From Candidula unifasciata (taxonomy: Eukaryota > Mollusca > Gastropoda > Stylommatophora > Geomitridae): a DNA stretch of 64,000 bases. The DNA lies in NCBI GenBank assembly GCA_905116865.2, contig CAJHNH020002793.1, forward strand, positions 29,693-93,692, read 5' to 3'. The notes under the pieces are model-generated. The model had not been told where the DNA came from and searched no databases. It saw only the letters and a list, made by a program, of their open reading frames with translations. Position 1 is the first letter of the stretch; each line of letters opens with the position of its first letter. Both the position numbers and the translations under genes were made by a program. Shown in pieces: positions 21,581 to 33,350 of this stretch.

Positions 21581-21584
21581 GTCA

Positions 21585-22310
21585 TTTATGTCTATATTTA
21601 TTTGCCGTCCTGTTTCTTTTGCTTGCTAGCCTTCATTCTGTGTTTTGTAATTGCCTTGCACATTATACACTCTATCATTTTGTATCTTTCAAATTCAATT
21701 CTTGTATTTTCGATATCGTGTACCTGAAAACAAAAATAATCGTTGAATCTTGCGCCCCTATTCCCCGATCTCTTTCTTCTTGTCATCTCTCTTCCACTTC
21801 CCATTTACACTATTTCCCTCTCTTTATATCTTTACCATCTCCCTGCTGTTCTCTCTTACTGTATCTCCCACCCTCTTTTACTGTTCTTCTTATATAGTTA
21901 CTCCTCTTCCTGTTCTGTTCGTTGTCTCCCGTTCCTCTAATTCCTCTATTCTCCTCCTCCCTCTCCCATATCTTGGCTGGATATTTAAGCGTTATGAGCC
22001 ACACTTGTGTGTTCGTGACAATCACACTTGTATCGGTTAAACAAAGCCATCCGTGTGTTTACACTGTTGCCTTGGTGGCGCATGCCAATGGGATTTTTAT
22101 TTTGTTTTCCTCACTGCACTAATTATTTATTAACTGTTATGTGGGTGAAACCGTGTTCTAGTTCTTTCACTCTTTCTTGTCTGCGTGTATTCGGTGCCAT
22201 CATTGTGAAGAGAATTGGCTGTTCTCTGTCTATCTACTAGAACCAAATAAATATTATTGTATTTGTTGTTCTGTTATTCGCTCGCTACTTATTTGTGTCC
22301 TATGATCAGA
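21585..22310. other. Pyrimidine-rich stretch, nothing recognised
   Basis: CT-rich on the plus strand to about 21960, then mixed sequence. Open frames reflect the pyrimidine bias (Ser/Leu/Phe-rich). No repeat family or exon recognised. Confidence 0.4.
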
Positions 22311-22392
22311 AAAAAAAAAAAGATGAATGTAAGGTGGAAGAGGAGGAAGAAGCAGAAACTACTACTACTACTGCTGCTACTGTTACTACTGT

Positions 22393-22615
22393 TGGCATCT
22401 GTGGCTTAGGCGTTGCAAACACGCTTCGTAATGCTGGGGTCCCAGGCTCGCTCCCAGCTTCCAGCCTTGCGTTATTTTCGACAGTGGTATCAAGAAGCCG
22501 ACCGTCCAGAGGAAGTGGCAAACTACTGGACGTAAATTGGCCTATAAAAGCCACAACAGCCAACAAAATTATGGGGTTGGTTCTACAATGTCCTGTAAAG
22601 GATACGCAACTAACT
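22393..22615 (+). repeat. SINE family E, inserted in an ACT microsatellite
   Basis: Plus strand GGCATCTGTGGCTTAGGCG (A-box), GGGGTCCCAGGCTCGCTCC (decayed B-box), ACTGGACGTAAATTGGCC, GGGGTTGGTTCTACAATG and GGATACGCAACTAAC. Flanks are GCTGCTACTGTTACTACTG on the left and CTGCTACTACTAC on the right, so it split an ACT/GCT tract. Confidence 0.85.
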
Positions 22616-22619
22616 TTAA

Positions 22620-23790
22620 CTGCTACTACTACTCTATTTATGACAGTGATGAGTAAGTGAAGCTGCATACAAAAATAACAGTCTATGACTAGAATATTGG
22701 ATAAAAGGGGCAGCTCTGACGTTTCGCATACTTTGATTATTCTTAGCTTATTCCCTCTCACCGTGAGCGCATGGTCAGGAAAGATGTCATTCTAGGCTGC
22801 TGCTACTACTGGTGCTGATGCTGCTGCTGCTATAGTTAGCACATGTTGTTGTTGTTGATGTTGTTCTTCTTCTTTTTTCTTCTTCTTCTTTTCTTCCTCT
22901 ACCGGTGCTTCCTCTGTTACCCCTGCTGTGTCTGCTTTCCCTCCTCCTTCATCATCAGTATCCGAAAAGAGGGAGAGACGTGCAGTTATCCGTTACTTTG
23001 CTTATTCATAGATTATCCCCTCTTCTAGTATGCACACGGTCAATGGAAATGTCATTCTGGCTATCTAATATGAATTTGTGAGTCTGGCTTCTCTTATTGA
23101 TTGCAGACAATCATTGTCTGCCTGCCACAAACCATCTTTCACCGCCCATGTGGCACTGTGCAGACACTGTATGCGTTATCAAATATCCGGCTCCAAAAAT
23201 AGGGCGTCCAAACCTGATTATCCTCGGTATATATCACAGGGAAAAGGAGCTGGTGGGTTACAAATATCTTCTCGTTTGTTTTCTTAAGGCAGGAGATTTT
23301 TCTTTGGACTGGATTATTTAAGTCTGTTATTGTAGGATATCTCGACCGTGGAGTCAGTCACCGGAAGGGTGGGCATTGGGAGGTTGAGGTGATCTGACTT
23401 GTTGATTGATTTAATCACGCCATTGATGGATGTAATCCAGAGTAATATAATTACCTGTCCCCAAGTAAAGGGGGGGGGGGTGGCGGGGGTGGGGGTGGTT
23501 GGGTTGACAAATTGCCTCCCTGACAAGCTTGTCGTAAGGCTCTGACAGTTATGGTTTTTCTTCGAAGTCGGAATGCATCTGTGCATCTGATCCTGCTTTC
23601 CACCTACCTTGGCTATCAACATTACCAAACGCCATCATTGTTGGCTCAGATAGAAACACACCCATCGTGTTAAAAAGAACATCAAGTGGACAGACAGTCT
23701 CGGGGTTCTGCTGGCCAGACTTTTTCTCTTTTAGCTGAGTTGAGAAAAGCCATTATTATCTGACGGATCAGTCAGCCTTGAAAAGCACAT
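22620..23790. other. Short microsatellites, otherwise unrecognised
   Basis: Short GCT/GTT and TTC tracts (22800-22895) and a poly(G) run at 23471-23494. The rest shows no family, exon or TIR that I recognise. Confidence 0.4.
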
Positions 23791-23791
23791 T

Positions 23792-23862
23792 CCACTGGTT
23801 GTCCTCTAGATATGGATAAATGTCCTCCTTTTATTTTTATCTTACTATTATGATCACCCCTG
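23792..23862 (+). repeat. Dispersed repeat pair member (second at 32348)
   Basis: TTGTCCTCTAGATATGGATA-type sequence followed by TCCTTTTATTTTTATCTTAC and GATCACCCCTGTG. Close match in the same order at 32348-32420. Family unknown. Confidence 0.6.
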
Positions 23863-24033
23863 TGGCTGCTCTGTTAGAAATAGCTCTGTGATGTCTTAAT
23901 TAGTTAGGATGACACTTTGATGATAGAGAAATTCGTTTGTCCGTATGTCCGTCCGTCGTCCATCCAATTCTGGCTGTATATCTATGTTGTTACTGTCATG
24001 CTTGGTTGTATATGGTTTAGGATTCATCATCTC

Positions 24034-24449
24034 CATTCAGAGAGAGAGTCTAGAGAATCTGCATTCAGAGATAGAGTCTAGAAAATCTGCATTCAGAGAT
24101 AGAGTCTAGAGAATCTGCATTCACAGATAGAGTCTAGAGAATCTGCATTCACATAGTCTAGAGAATCTGCATTCAGAGATAGAGTCTAGAGAATCTGCAT
24201 TCAGAGATAGAGTCTAGAGAATCTGCATTCGGAGGTAGAGTCTAGAGAATCTGCATTCGGAGGTAGAGTCTAGAGAATCTGCATTCAGAGATAGAGTCTA
24301 GAGAATCTGCATTCAGAGATAGAGTCTAGAGAATCTGCATTCACAGATAGAGTCTAGAGAATCTGCATTCAGAGATAGAGTCTAGAGAATCTGCATTCAG
24401 AGATAGAGTCTAGAGAATCTGCATTCAGAGATAGAGTCTAGAGAAATCC
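24034..24449. repeat. 28-bp minisatellite, fifteen units
   Basis: Fourteen 28-bp units and one 24-bp unit, each holding CATTCAGAGATAGAGTC and TAGAGAATCTG. Variants (CACAGATAG, CGGAGGTAG) occur twice each. The two CGGAGG units are adjacent, suggesting recent local duplication. There is no spacer between units, so this is not CRISPR-like. Confidence 0.97.
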
Positions 24450-24454
24450 CTAGA

Positions 24455-24645
24455 ATTCCGCAGGTTACGAGCTCAGTTTGGGAGGAGGGGGAGGAATGTG
24501 GGGATCCACTGCCCCTTAACAAACATATCATAAAAGATAAGTAATTAAGAGTTTGCTGAAATCGACGTGTGCAGATATCGCACTCTAGCTGTAAACTGCA
24601 ACACACATGTGCTAAGCCCTCTTGTAAGGGCGAGCGAATGTGAAG
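24455..24645 (-). repeat. Core plus H-body repeat
   Basis: Plus order: GGGGATCCACTGCCCC, ACATATCATAAAAGATAAG (decayed core), TTTGCTGAAATCGACG, GCAGATATCGCACTCTAGC, TAAACTGCAACACAC and CCCTCTTGTAAGGGCG. Same module order as 15003-15185. It abuts the 28-bp array on the left. Confidence 0.65.
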
Positions 24646-24659
24646 CAATATCAGTAGTA

Positions 24660-26200
24660 GCAGAAAAGGAGGAGGAGGAGAAAAAGGAGACAGTGATATA
24701 AATGTTTGATTTGGCTGGATGGCTTGATCACGTCTCTAGATGGGTCAAGCACGCTGACCCCACCTGTGATTCTAGCGATCGCGTGAAGTGACCAACCTTG
24801 ACCGCCTACACGCATTGGCATGACACATCATGATGATGAGTCTAATAGGTGTATACACCTCACGGCTTGTAAAGACGTCCCTGACCCTGTACTGATACCC
24901 GATAATGCATGTGAAAATAGCAACATTATGTATGGCTCACGTATATTATCTGTCGTCTATTTAGGGATCTCTTGAGGCTGTGTTCTCTCCTTTTGTCGCC
25001 ATTAATTTCGTCGGTGATATCTCCTCAGCTTTCCTGTTAGGATTTGTCATATAGCCTGAGCAGTTTTAACTCTTTCAGTAGCTAAGAACACATCCTATCT
25101 TTCTTGATATCTGTATACATAGTATACGTTTGGGTACGCTTTATATTATGTTTTTCTGTGACCCTAATCTAATCAACTATAAATGTTACTTTATGTCCTT
25201 CTGTTTCTCATAGCTTATCTTTTCACTCATGAAGACTGGAGAAAGCACTGCGAGATTCAAAATATTCCTAGAAGTAAGAGTCCGATAATCACCACAAAGT
25301 GTTTAGAAAAGAAGTTTCCGGTAAAACCACCACAAAGTGTTTGTTGCAATACTGATAACAAAACATTATGCGTCAAAAAAGGGGGGGGGGGCGGGTGCCA
25401 GTGCTGCGTACCATCAGAAAAAAGGCCCTGGTAGCTGCAACTGCTTTGGAGTCACACAATTAAAGAACAGCTTTCTGTTGTTAGGGAATTTATCAGTGGT
25501 CATCGTTTTGGGGCGCCCTTGAAGCAGGAAGAAAAAAACCACCTTCTGACTGTTTCTTTCCGTAGATTTTATTTGACAGAAAAATTCAGAATGGCATTAC
25601 ATTGCAGTAAGGGTATGCGAGTGGTAGTGGTTCACATATATTTTTCATCATCCTGTCTGAATCCTGTTTGTACTTTTCGGTGTTATGGCGAAGTATACAT
25701 TGCGGGTGACTGTCTGTTTTTGTTTCGGTTTTGACGTTAGTGAATGAATTTAACAATTTCATAATCCTTGAGTACTAGGTTTCCTTTTCCCTATACATTT
25801 AAAAGAACTGAAAAAATTATTGTAGTTTTCAGACGATGGTATGAGAGTGTCGCACCTTGGAGAAGACTGCGGTCTCACCTTGTAATAATATTCCGAAAGA
25901 CAGCAGCAACTTACTTTTCTTCACTCTTGGAGACGATTTACCATTTTTCTTTCTGTTAAATATAGGAATTTTTCTAGGACACTTATTGTCTGTGTCCCTC
26001 GTTTGCGTGGTGTCTCTTTCTTTCGATTCCTGCTTGTTTCGTACTTCACAGTTTGTTGTTAGCAACAGAACAGCAAGCAGTCTATCCAACCATTTCTGAT
26101 AAGAGCGACGTACTGCATAGAACCTACTACTACTCCGTGCTGACTTATTCTACTAACAGACTTTCAATATTCCTCTTCTTCTTTCACCTTCTATCCCCCC
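24660..26200. other. No recognised family; poly(G) and poly(C) runs
   Basis: Mixed sequence containing a G run at 25381-25393 and a C run at 26195-26210. Several 60-90 codon frames (25183, 25519, 25829 minus) have no domain I can name. Confidence 0.4.
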
Positions 26201-26206
26201 CCCCCC

Positions 26207-26311
26207 CCCCTCCATGGAGCACTCATACCAAGTCCTTCTATCCTTCTCTATTGTATGCAGCTCACCACATGTCCTCCCCATCTTTCTAACATCACTTGCT
26301 AACTTTTCCAT
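26207..26311 (-). pseudogene. Possible LINE C-terminal relic
   Basis: Minus frame reads MEKLASDVRKMGRTCGELHT and then IEKDRRTWYECSMEGG. The spacing [D]-V-RK ... DR-x-x-W is like the last part of several LINE proteins. It is short, carries no RWFGH block, and a poly(C/G) run follows, so this is tentative. Confidence 0.3.
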
Positions 26312-26697
26312 GTTTTGTTTTTTTTTAAATCTTTTTTGGGATCTCATTTGATCAAATTAATTCACATTTAGAAAACATCGTTAGATATGAAATCACCAAT
26401 TAATGTACAGACTGGTAAACATTCGGAGAGAGCGATCATACAGGTAGGTATCATTGCACGGCGGTTTGGTTTCTTCACTAAATGGTTTGCCTTATTCAGA
26501 TTAACAGGTGTGCACTCTGAATACAAGAGGTTGTTCACAAGTTTTACGATCTTGTGCGTTTTCTGTTTTCTGCTTTGTGACCCGTGTAAGCTTTCTTGCC
26601 CGTGGAACTTCGCATGTTTAGTGACTACTATTTTGTTGCTGAAATGTAACAGCTTTGAGGTACGATAGGTCTTTGGTGATCTTGTACAATATACTAG

Positions 26698-26733
<36 letters not shown>

Positions 26734-26742
26734 GTCTCTCTG

Positions 26743-26830
<88 letters not shown>
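26698..26830. repeat. CT dinucleotide array
   Basis: An interrupted CT/GA array with TGTCTC interruptions. The Ser/Leu and Arg/Glu frames across it are artefacts. Confidence 0.97.
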
Positions 26831-26835
<5 letters not shown>

Positions 26836-27336
26836 TCCCTTCTCTTCTCTCCCTTCTCTGTCTCAAACACATATATGAGAGATGCATGTTCTGCGTGCCT
26901 GCTATTCCGGCATGTGTAACAGATCACGTCCATAATGAAAAGTTATGCGTTTGTTGACTCACTGCGTTTGTACTGGCTGTGTGAAAATGAACGGCTACGT
27001 GATTGTTTGCTTGTTGTGTTTGCGCGCATAATGTTGACATTGTTTCGCAACAGGAATAAACATCGTGCTGGTGCCATTTAGTATCAGCTGCATACCTGGC
27101 TGGTAGCATGTCTTTTGTGTACTTAAAACGGAGGCCTGGTATACAAGTGTTTCTCTCTTTCTGGTGTGTTTTCCTAGTCTGGGGTTCTTTTGTATGTTAT
27201 CTTTTCGAAGGCTCTCTCTTTATTGTACTCGTTTCTAGTGTTTTCTTACTCCAGTAGCAGTAAGATATACAGTGTTGTCTAATCAAATCGTAATGTACTT
27301 CTTTTTGTTCATTTTTTTTAATAACAGCTGCTGCTG

Positions 27337-27604
<268 letters not shown>

Positions 27605-27689
27605 GTCTTCTTTTTTTTTTTTCTTTTTTTTTCTTTTTATTCCTTCGCATCCTCTTGCTCCGCCTTCCCCTGTTTTCTTTCCTTCTTCC

Positions 27690-27990
27690 TCCATGTGTGA
27701 GTCCCAGGGACCCATTGTGTGGAAAACAAGAATAGACCTACTGCCTTCCCAACAAGCATGTTTTAGGAGGTGACAAGTGGGAGCTTCCTTCAAAGAGAGG
27801 GCATCTGCCTGAGAGGCAGGGAACCAACAGTTTGCATACATATAAGTCAGATCTGTAAAACAGATGTGCACGCAACACTTAGGTGCGGAACAAGACTAGT
27901 CGTCCATAAATGGATGAACAACCAGAACTTTCCACTGGAGTTAACAGCCGGTGAACGCAAAGAAGAAAAAGAAGAAGAAGAAGAAGAAGT
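27690..27990 (+). repeat. Family A repeat, near full length with AAG tail
   Basis: Best-preserved A copy. Core GGGACCCATTGTGTGGAAAA, ATAGACCTACTGCC, CAAGCATGTTTTAGGAGG; then GGGAGCTTCCTTCAAAGAG, GGCATCTGCCTGAGAGGCAG, GGAACCAACAGTTTGC, AGATCTGTAAAACAGATG; then TGGATGAACAACCAGAAC, TTTCCACTGGAGTTAACAGC; and an AAAGAAGAAG tail at 27959-27989. It gives the reference order for the other copies. Confidence 0.8.
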
Positions 27991-27994
27991 TTTA

Positions 27995-28468
27995 TTCATC
28001 CTTCTTTTTTTTTAATAAACTGACAATTATGAAAGTTATTTACTGTCTGTAGCTTTAATAGTTGTATAAGTTATCACCTGTCACACAGCTGTGCAGTTTC
28101 TACGCAGATGTGTAAGTGTGTCTTAAGCAGTCTTGTGTGTGCTATTGTCTGAATTCCATGTACTTCAACAAAACTAGTCGACAATTTCGGTTTGGTTTAA
28201 CAGCATTTTCTGCCTGAATCTGAAAACTTTATACTGCCCTTGTCAACTTGTTTTTCTGGGTGTGAAAACTTTATGCTTCAGACTGGGTCCCAGACTTTGC
28301 CGTAACGTTTTTCAATTTTACTCGGATTCCAAAGTGGAGCACTAAATCTCTCAAATTTTTCTGACCGGGTCCCAAAAGTTAGTTTATTTTTGTTTTCTAG
28401 GTTCTAAAACGTCACTTTATACACTTTCATAATTGATCTGGCTGGACTTTGAACACTTCACAGAACCT
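27995..28468. other. No recognised feature
   Basis: T-rich sequence with two TGTGAAAACTTTATGC/ TCTGAAAACTTTATAC near-repeats around 28220-28280. No family identified. Confidence 0.4.
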
Positions 28469-29022
28469 GCACAACAGAGGCAATGTTCTTTGGTCAAGAA
28501 ACACTTTACACTACACGCACAACAGAGGCAATGTTCGTTGGTCAGGAAACACTTTACACGCACAACAGAGGCAATGTCTTTGGTCAAGAAACACTTTACA
28601 CGCACAACAGAGGCAATGTTCGTTGGTCAAGAAACACTTTACACGCACAACAGAGGCAATGTTCGTTGGTCAAGAAACACTTTACACTCACAACAGAGGC
28701 AATGTCTTTGGTCAAGAAACACTTTACACGCACAACAGAGGCAATGTTCGTTGGTCAGAAACACTTTACACGCACAACAGAGGCAATGTTCGTTGGTCAA
28801 GAAACACTTTACACTCACAACAGAGGCAATGTCTTTGGTCAAGAAACACTTTACACTACACGCACAACAGAGGCAATGTTCGTTGGTCAAGAAACACTTT
28901 ACACGCACAACAGAGGCAATGTTCGTTGGTCAAGAAACACTTTACACGCACAACAGAGGCAATGTCTTTGGTCAAGAAACACTTTACACTACACGCACAA
29001 CAGTGGCAATGTTCTTTGGTTA
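28469..29022. repeat. 43-bp minisatellite with three-unit higher-order period
   Basis: About 13 units containing CACAACAGAGGCAATGT and GGTCAAGAAACACTTTACAC. Units come in a long form (TTCGTTGG) and a short form (TCTTTGG). From unit 2 the order is long-short-long, then long-short-long and so on, so short units fall at every third position (3, 6, 9, 12). Linkers also co-vary (CACTCA after units 5 and 8; CACTACACG after units 9 and 12). Units 1 and 13 share TTCTTTGG. The overlapping long frames on the plus strand are repeat artefacts. Confidence 0.95.
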
Positions 29023-29300
29023 AGATATGCGGTCACATTCATTTCTAAACACCATTGATATTCATGTTTAAAAAGTATCTTCGACAAAGAGGGAGGTAAA
29101 GATAACACCCTGTGTTCCGACTATGATAAATCCCTTGGGTAATTTGTTCTCTACGATAAGATGGTCAAGCACCTCAAACATACCCCGTCCCATTTCGCCC
29201 GTCTATGTGACATTACAGATGTCGTTGATTTGATTAGGACAATATCGTTACAGGGTATCAGCTTTTGTCGGTCTCACATTTCATAAAGTATACTTTAGTG

Positions 29301-29649
29301 CAGAGCTTTCCAAACTTTTCACTTTGGTGACACAAGTTGTAAGAAAACACAATGTCACGACACACTAGTTCAGTCTGCTGGTAAATAAACGGTTACTAAC
29401 CCTTTATAAGCGAGCTTCTTCTACCTTTCTAACTCCCAATGGAACATAGGCCCTCAGCCATCTCACGCCAAGTTGTTCTGTCCCTCGCAATCGCATGTAG
29501 CGCTCCCCGTGCCCTCATCATCTTTTAAACTTAACACTATAGCTCTTAAAGGAGATACAGAAACATAAATAGGTTTACGTTCTTACGACAAACCTTCGCA
29601 CTGCAGCCGACATACTAATGTATCTCGACACACAGCTTAGAAAGCCCTG
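29301..29649. mobile_element. hAT-like MITE
   Basis: Left end CAGAGCTTTCCAAAC (29301-29315); right end GCTTAGAAAGCCCTG (29635-29649), which reads CAGGGCTTTCTAAGC in reverse complement, so about 12 of 15 terminal bases match. Flanking 8-mers CTTTAGTG (29293-29300) and CTTTCGGG (29650-29657) agree at six of eight, as expected for an aged hAT target duplication. The start CAG-x-GCTTTCCAAAC is a common hAT terminus. There is no transposase. Confidence 0.65.
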
Positions 29650-29875
29650 CTTTCGGGGTGAAAATACAGGCAACATACTAATGTATCTCGACACACAGTT
29701 TAGAAAGCCCTGCTTTGGGGGGAAAATACAGGCAACATACTAATGTATCTCGACACACAGTTTAGAAAGCCCTGCTTTCGGGGGGGGGGGGGGGGGGGGG
29801 ATACAGACAACATACTAATGTATCTCGACACACAGTTTAGAAAGGACTTTTTTTAAGGGGGGGGGGGGGAATACA
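29604..29875. repeat. 62-bp tandem repeat containing the MITE right terminus
   Basis: Four passes of ACATACTAATGTATCTCGAC, then ACACAGTTTAGAAAGCCCTG, then CTTTCGGGG and ATACAGGCA. The first pass is the native right end of the MITE. The others repeat the terminus plus its flank. Poly(G) runs at 29778-29799 and 29858-29869 have grown inside two units. Confidence 0.85.
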
Positions 29876-29879
29876 GGCA

Positions 29880-30820
29880 GACTGTTGTGTGGAAAAGTAA
29901 GTCAGTGAAGGGCCCCTCTTCGTGTCTGTGGTGCATCAGGCTAGACCTATATTTGCAGACCAGTGTCAGTCTGTTCCTGGCAGTAAACTAGGAGTTATGT
30001 AAAGCAACAAGCAAAAATGCATGTGAGTGTACTCAAATGACACATATTAATTAGTAATTAAGCAGATGTTAGAAGTGATGAAGTAGCACACATTCTTCAT
30101 CATCACAGTCCCATAACGGCATTTTGGGCGCCATAGATAATGTGGACAACATCATACCAGCCGCCGTTACTTCCCAAAACATTACCAGGTTCAGCCAGGT
30201 CCTTCTGTATATAGGTCCATCTGACTAAATCACGGTAAATTTTGGCGGAGTCCCCTTGAAAATTGGTTACTGGAAGCGTTTCCATGTTGCATTGTGTGAC
30301 TTTTTAACGTGCTTACAAAGTTCTGTGTTCTAAATGTATTCATATTACAAATCGACAATCGGATATTGTGAAGTGGATATACAAGATTTTCAAACTTTGC
30401 AGTTAGATAACAACAATTTGAATTTAAATTCACTGCAGACAGTCGTGTTGTGATGTGTGTGTCACTGTTTCTAGTCAATAGTTTGGATTTTTAGGAACTG
30501 GCTGTTTATTCTGTTTCTACTTTGAATGTAGAAATCTTACTTTTGGAGAAAATAAAAACAGGTAATTTATATCTGGAGAATATCGACTATCTTGTGTTGG
30601 AAGAAAACTATTGCTTTCATATTGACTGTGCATAAATGGTGCAACCACACTGTGGAGAAATTGTGTCAAGATATTTCGGAGCTCTGAGTAAGTGCATAAA
30701 TACAATTTTTTTATTTATTAACTAACCTCTCACAGCAAGTCACTCTTTGCCTCTTTACTAATTGTTGACTAACAGTTTAATTATATGTTCTAGAAGTACA
30801 CTAATAATATTATTATTTTT
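29880..30820. other. Mostly unrecognised; one SINE B fragment inside
   Basis: At 30110-30240 a minus-strand family B fragment is visible (ATGTGGACAACATCATACCAG, GCCGTTACTTCCCAAAACAT, TTACCAGGTTCAGCCAGG). The rest shows no recognised family or exon. Confidence 0.5.
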
Positions 30821-31080
30821 GTGAATTGTCTTCTGCTTCGCTGGCACAGGCTGCAAACCCTGGCAGAAACTTCTGGTTGTTCCTCTACTTCTTATACATA
30901 TTTGCAGTTGTACAGTCTGTGTTAATTGTTTTGAATTTTCTTCTGCTTCGCGAACACTGGCTGTAAACTCTGGCAGAAACTTCTGGTTGTTCATCTACTT
31001 CTTATGCACATTTGCAGTTTTACGGTCTGTGTTCATTTTTGTGAATTGTCTTCTTTTTCGCGAACACTGGCTGTGAACTC
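30821..31080 (-). repeat. 110-bp tandem of a family A end
   Basis: Two full units and a partial third start at 30821, 30931 and 31041. Each holds GTGAATTGTCTTCTGCTTCG, GGCTGTAAACTCTGGCAG, AACTTCTGGTTGTTC and TTGCAGTTTTACGGTCTGTG. GGAAAGTTCTGGTTGTTC-like and CTGTAAACTC are A-body landmarks, so a terminal part of family A has been tandemly amplified. It lacks the GAA tail. Confidence 0.7.
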
Positions 31081-31089
31081 ATCTAATTC

Positions 31090-32490
31090 TGGACACTGTT
31101 TTGAACAACGAGATCCGGTATCTATATGGGGAATTTTTGTGTTTGATATGTGTATGTTGCACAGCATTTGCAGTTATATGGTCTTTTTTAATTTGCTTTA
31201 ATTGCCTTTAAAATAATATACCCCATTCATGATACTTATACGCGTTGTTGCATGCAGTATTCAGAAATACATGTAATGTATTTTTAAACAAATTCACAAA
31301 TTTAAAAATTCACAATGATAAGGAATTGATTTCATCCAACAAGATGAAACTGGACAAATTTGTTTGTGCTCTTTGTACCTTGGGGATAAATATTTAGTAG
31401 TGCTATAAGTACTGTTTAGAAAACTGCTCTGGGTGAAAAGTTATTGCACATATTAATTTCATTTTGACTGTGCTTGTTTACTAATTATTAAATAACAGTA
31501 TAATTATATGTTGTAGTAGTCTACTAATAGTAATAATACCCATCAATCATTTATATTTATGTGCTGTATGACATGTGTATGTTTCACAGCAGTATTTTTA
31601 TGAGCTAAATTTTATAAGGTACAAATGTCACCCCCCCCCCCCCCCCCCCGGCTCCTCTGATGCAACAATATCCTCTCAGAATCAAAGAGTTGAGCTGATA
31701 TTTCTTTACTTTTGCTGGAATAACTTTCGGTTTATATCCAAACGGTATTGATGTTTATGTTCATGTTGACTGTAGCAAAAGCATTTTTGTCTGTAAGAGC
31801 CTTTATTGTTATATTTAAACAGCACACTTATTTACTTTAAAAATGATGTATAGTTCTATAAAATATGTCGTAAATAATTAAACTGTGCACACAGAGGGAC
31901 TCCATTCTTGCACAAGAACGGGAATCCCCTTTGACCTTTTTGGAATATAAATAGAGTAGGCCGTGGTTCAGCCAAGCGAGTGAAAGTAATGGCTACAAAG
32001 TGTCACCCCTCTCCCCCCCCCCTTTATTTCCCACCTTTATTATCCTAATAATTAATAAGTACTTAAACAGCCCATGCTAGGTTATCCTGACCTTTGCCGT
32101 GTACCTAAGAAAGTGCAACTGTTATGTTCATAAACAGCCCCCCCCCCCCTTCCCTCTTCCCCTCGTATCTATTAACCCTGCTCAGTTTAAAAAGTAAATA
32201 TTGTGGTGTTTTGTCGGATTCTTTCTCCTCTCTGGTACGGAGGTGTTTCATCGTCCTCCACTGTGCGTCGACTCTATTGCAGTCTGGTGTCCATGTGTGT
32301 TAATCATCAGGTCGCCAGTAGAAAGACGATACAAAGTTTCCCCCTTACTCTGGTTGCCTTCTAGATATGAATAAATGACGTCCTTCCATTTTTATCTTAC
32401 TGTTATTATCACTCCCGTGATAAGGAGGTAACTAGGTCCCGCAAAGTGTACAAAATAACTTTTTTAAACGTTCGAACGAGGTGAGGTGTC
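31090..32490. other. AT-rich stretch with poly(C) runs and one repeat-pair member
   Basis: C runs at 31631-31648, 32007-32021 and 32140-32150. The region 32348-32420 is the second copy of the repeat at 23792 (TCTAGATATGAATAAATGAC, CATTTTTATCTTACTG). Otherwise nothing recognised. Confidence 0.45.
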
Positions 32491-32494
32491 TTGG

Positions 32495-32665
32495 GGTTAG
32501 CTGTTGCTACATGCACACAGCTCACAAGTTCAAGAGCAAAGTCCATAAGTGGACGAACAACCAGAACCTTCCGCCTAAGGTTACAGCCGGTGAGTAAGAA
32601 GAAGAAGAAGAAGAATAAGGAAAAGAAGAAGAAAAAGAAGAAAAAGAAGAAGTTGCTGAATTGAC
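32495..32665 (+). repeat. Family A repeat, distal part with AAG tail
   Basis: GTCCATAAGTGGACGAAC, AACCAGAACCTTCCGCC, GGTTACAGCCGGTGAG, then an interrupted AAG tail (32596-32652). Upstream A and core modules are missing. Confidence 0.75.
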
Positions 32666-33350
32666 ATTCGAAGAATGGCTCTCTGAATCAGTGAGTTTCA
32701 GTCTTTCATAGTTTTGGGGGGAAAAACAAAAAGAATTACGCCAAGCCATTTTCATGGTTCCCAATGCTTCCCATATGGTCTCTATTTCTTACTCCCCGGA
32801 TTTCTTGTTTAAGTCCATTTTACCTGTTTCATGCTATATTTCTTGTTTAATGTTAGCTCTGTGTAAGGGGGTCCCTATGAAGCAAGTCTTACAGCATTAA
32901 CGCACACAGAATAGTATGTGTCCAGACGATTGTCTATAACCGTTGAAAACTAATACGTTGAACTCCAGCATTGTAGCTGTTATTTACTGTGGCATTTCGT
33001 GTGAGGAAACTTTCAGACAGCTTGCTACGGAAACGATAGCGTTATTTAATGGGTTATAGTGGGTTAGGAAACCTGCTGGAAGAAAGATGGAATGGAGGGG
33101 GAAGCTTGCCAGAGGAAGACGATGTGATGATTAAAGAAGATAGGAATGGAGAGAGAAAACATGCAGAAGAAGGGCAATGTTATGTGTGGGTAGACAGTGC
33201 GAAATGTGAACCTGATTATGCCTGTTATAAGTGCACTGTTAACACGTAGGCTTAGAGACTCTTTACAATCCCACATTTTCTCTTTGGCCTATTCTTGTCC
33301 CCCATTTTCTATCTACCCCTTTTTATCCCACTTTTTCTTTTTCAAACATA

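Noticed and set aside
24034..24449. CRISPR-like array of 28-bp repeats
   Set aside because: Units are directly adjacent with no spacers, and the context is eukaryotic.
25065..25085. Second copy of the TTAACTCTTTCAG terminus
   Set aside because: The match stops after 14 bases and there is no partner end.
28433..29058. Three overlapping ~195-codon plus-strand frames
   Set aside because: All are translations of the 43-bp minisatellite; all three phases are open because the repeat lacks stops.
33049..33249. 66-codon frame or LINE relic (an alternative frame reads KLARGRRCDD and EWREKTCRRR)
   Set aside because: The GRR and W-RE spacing is suggestive of a LINE tail but stops interrupt and the RWFGH block is missing; too weak.
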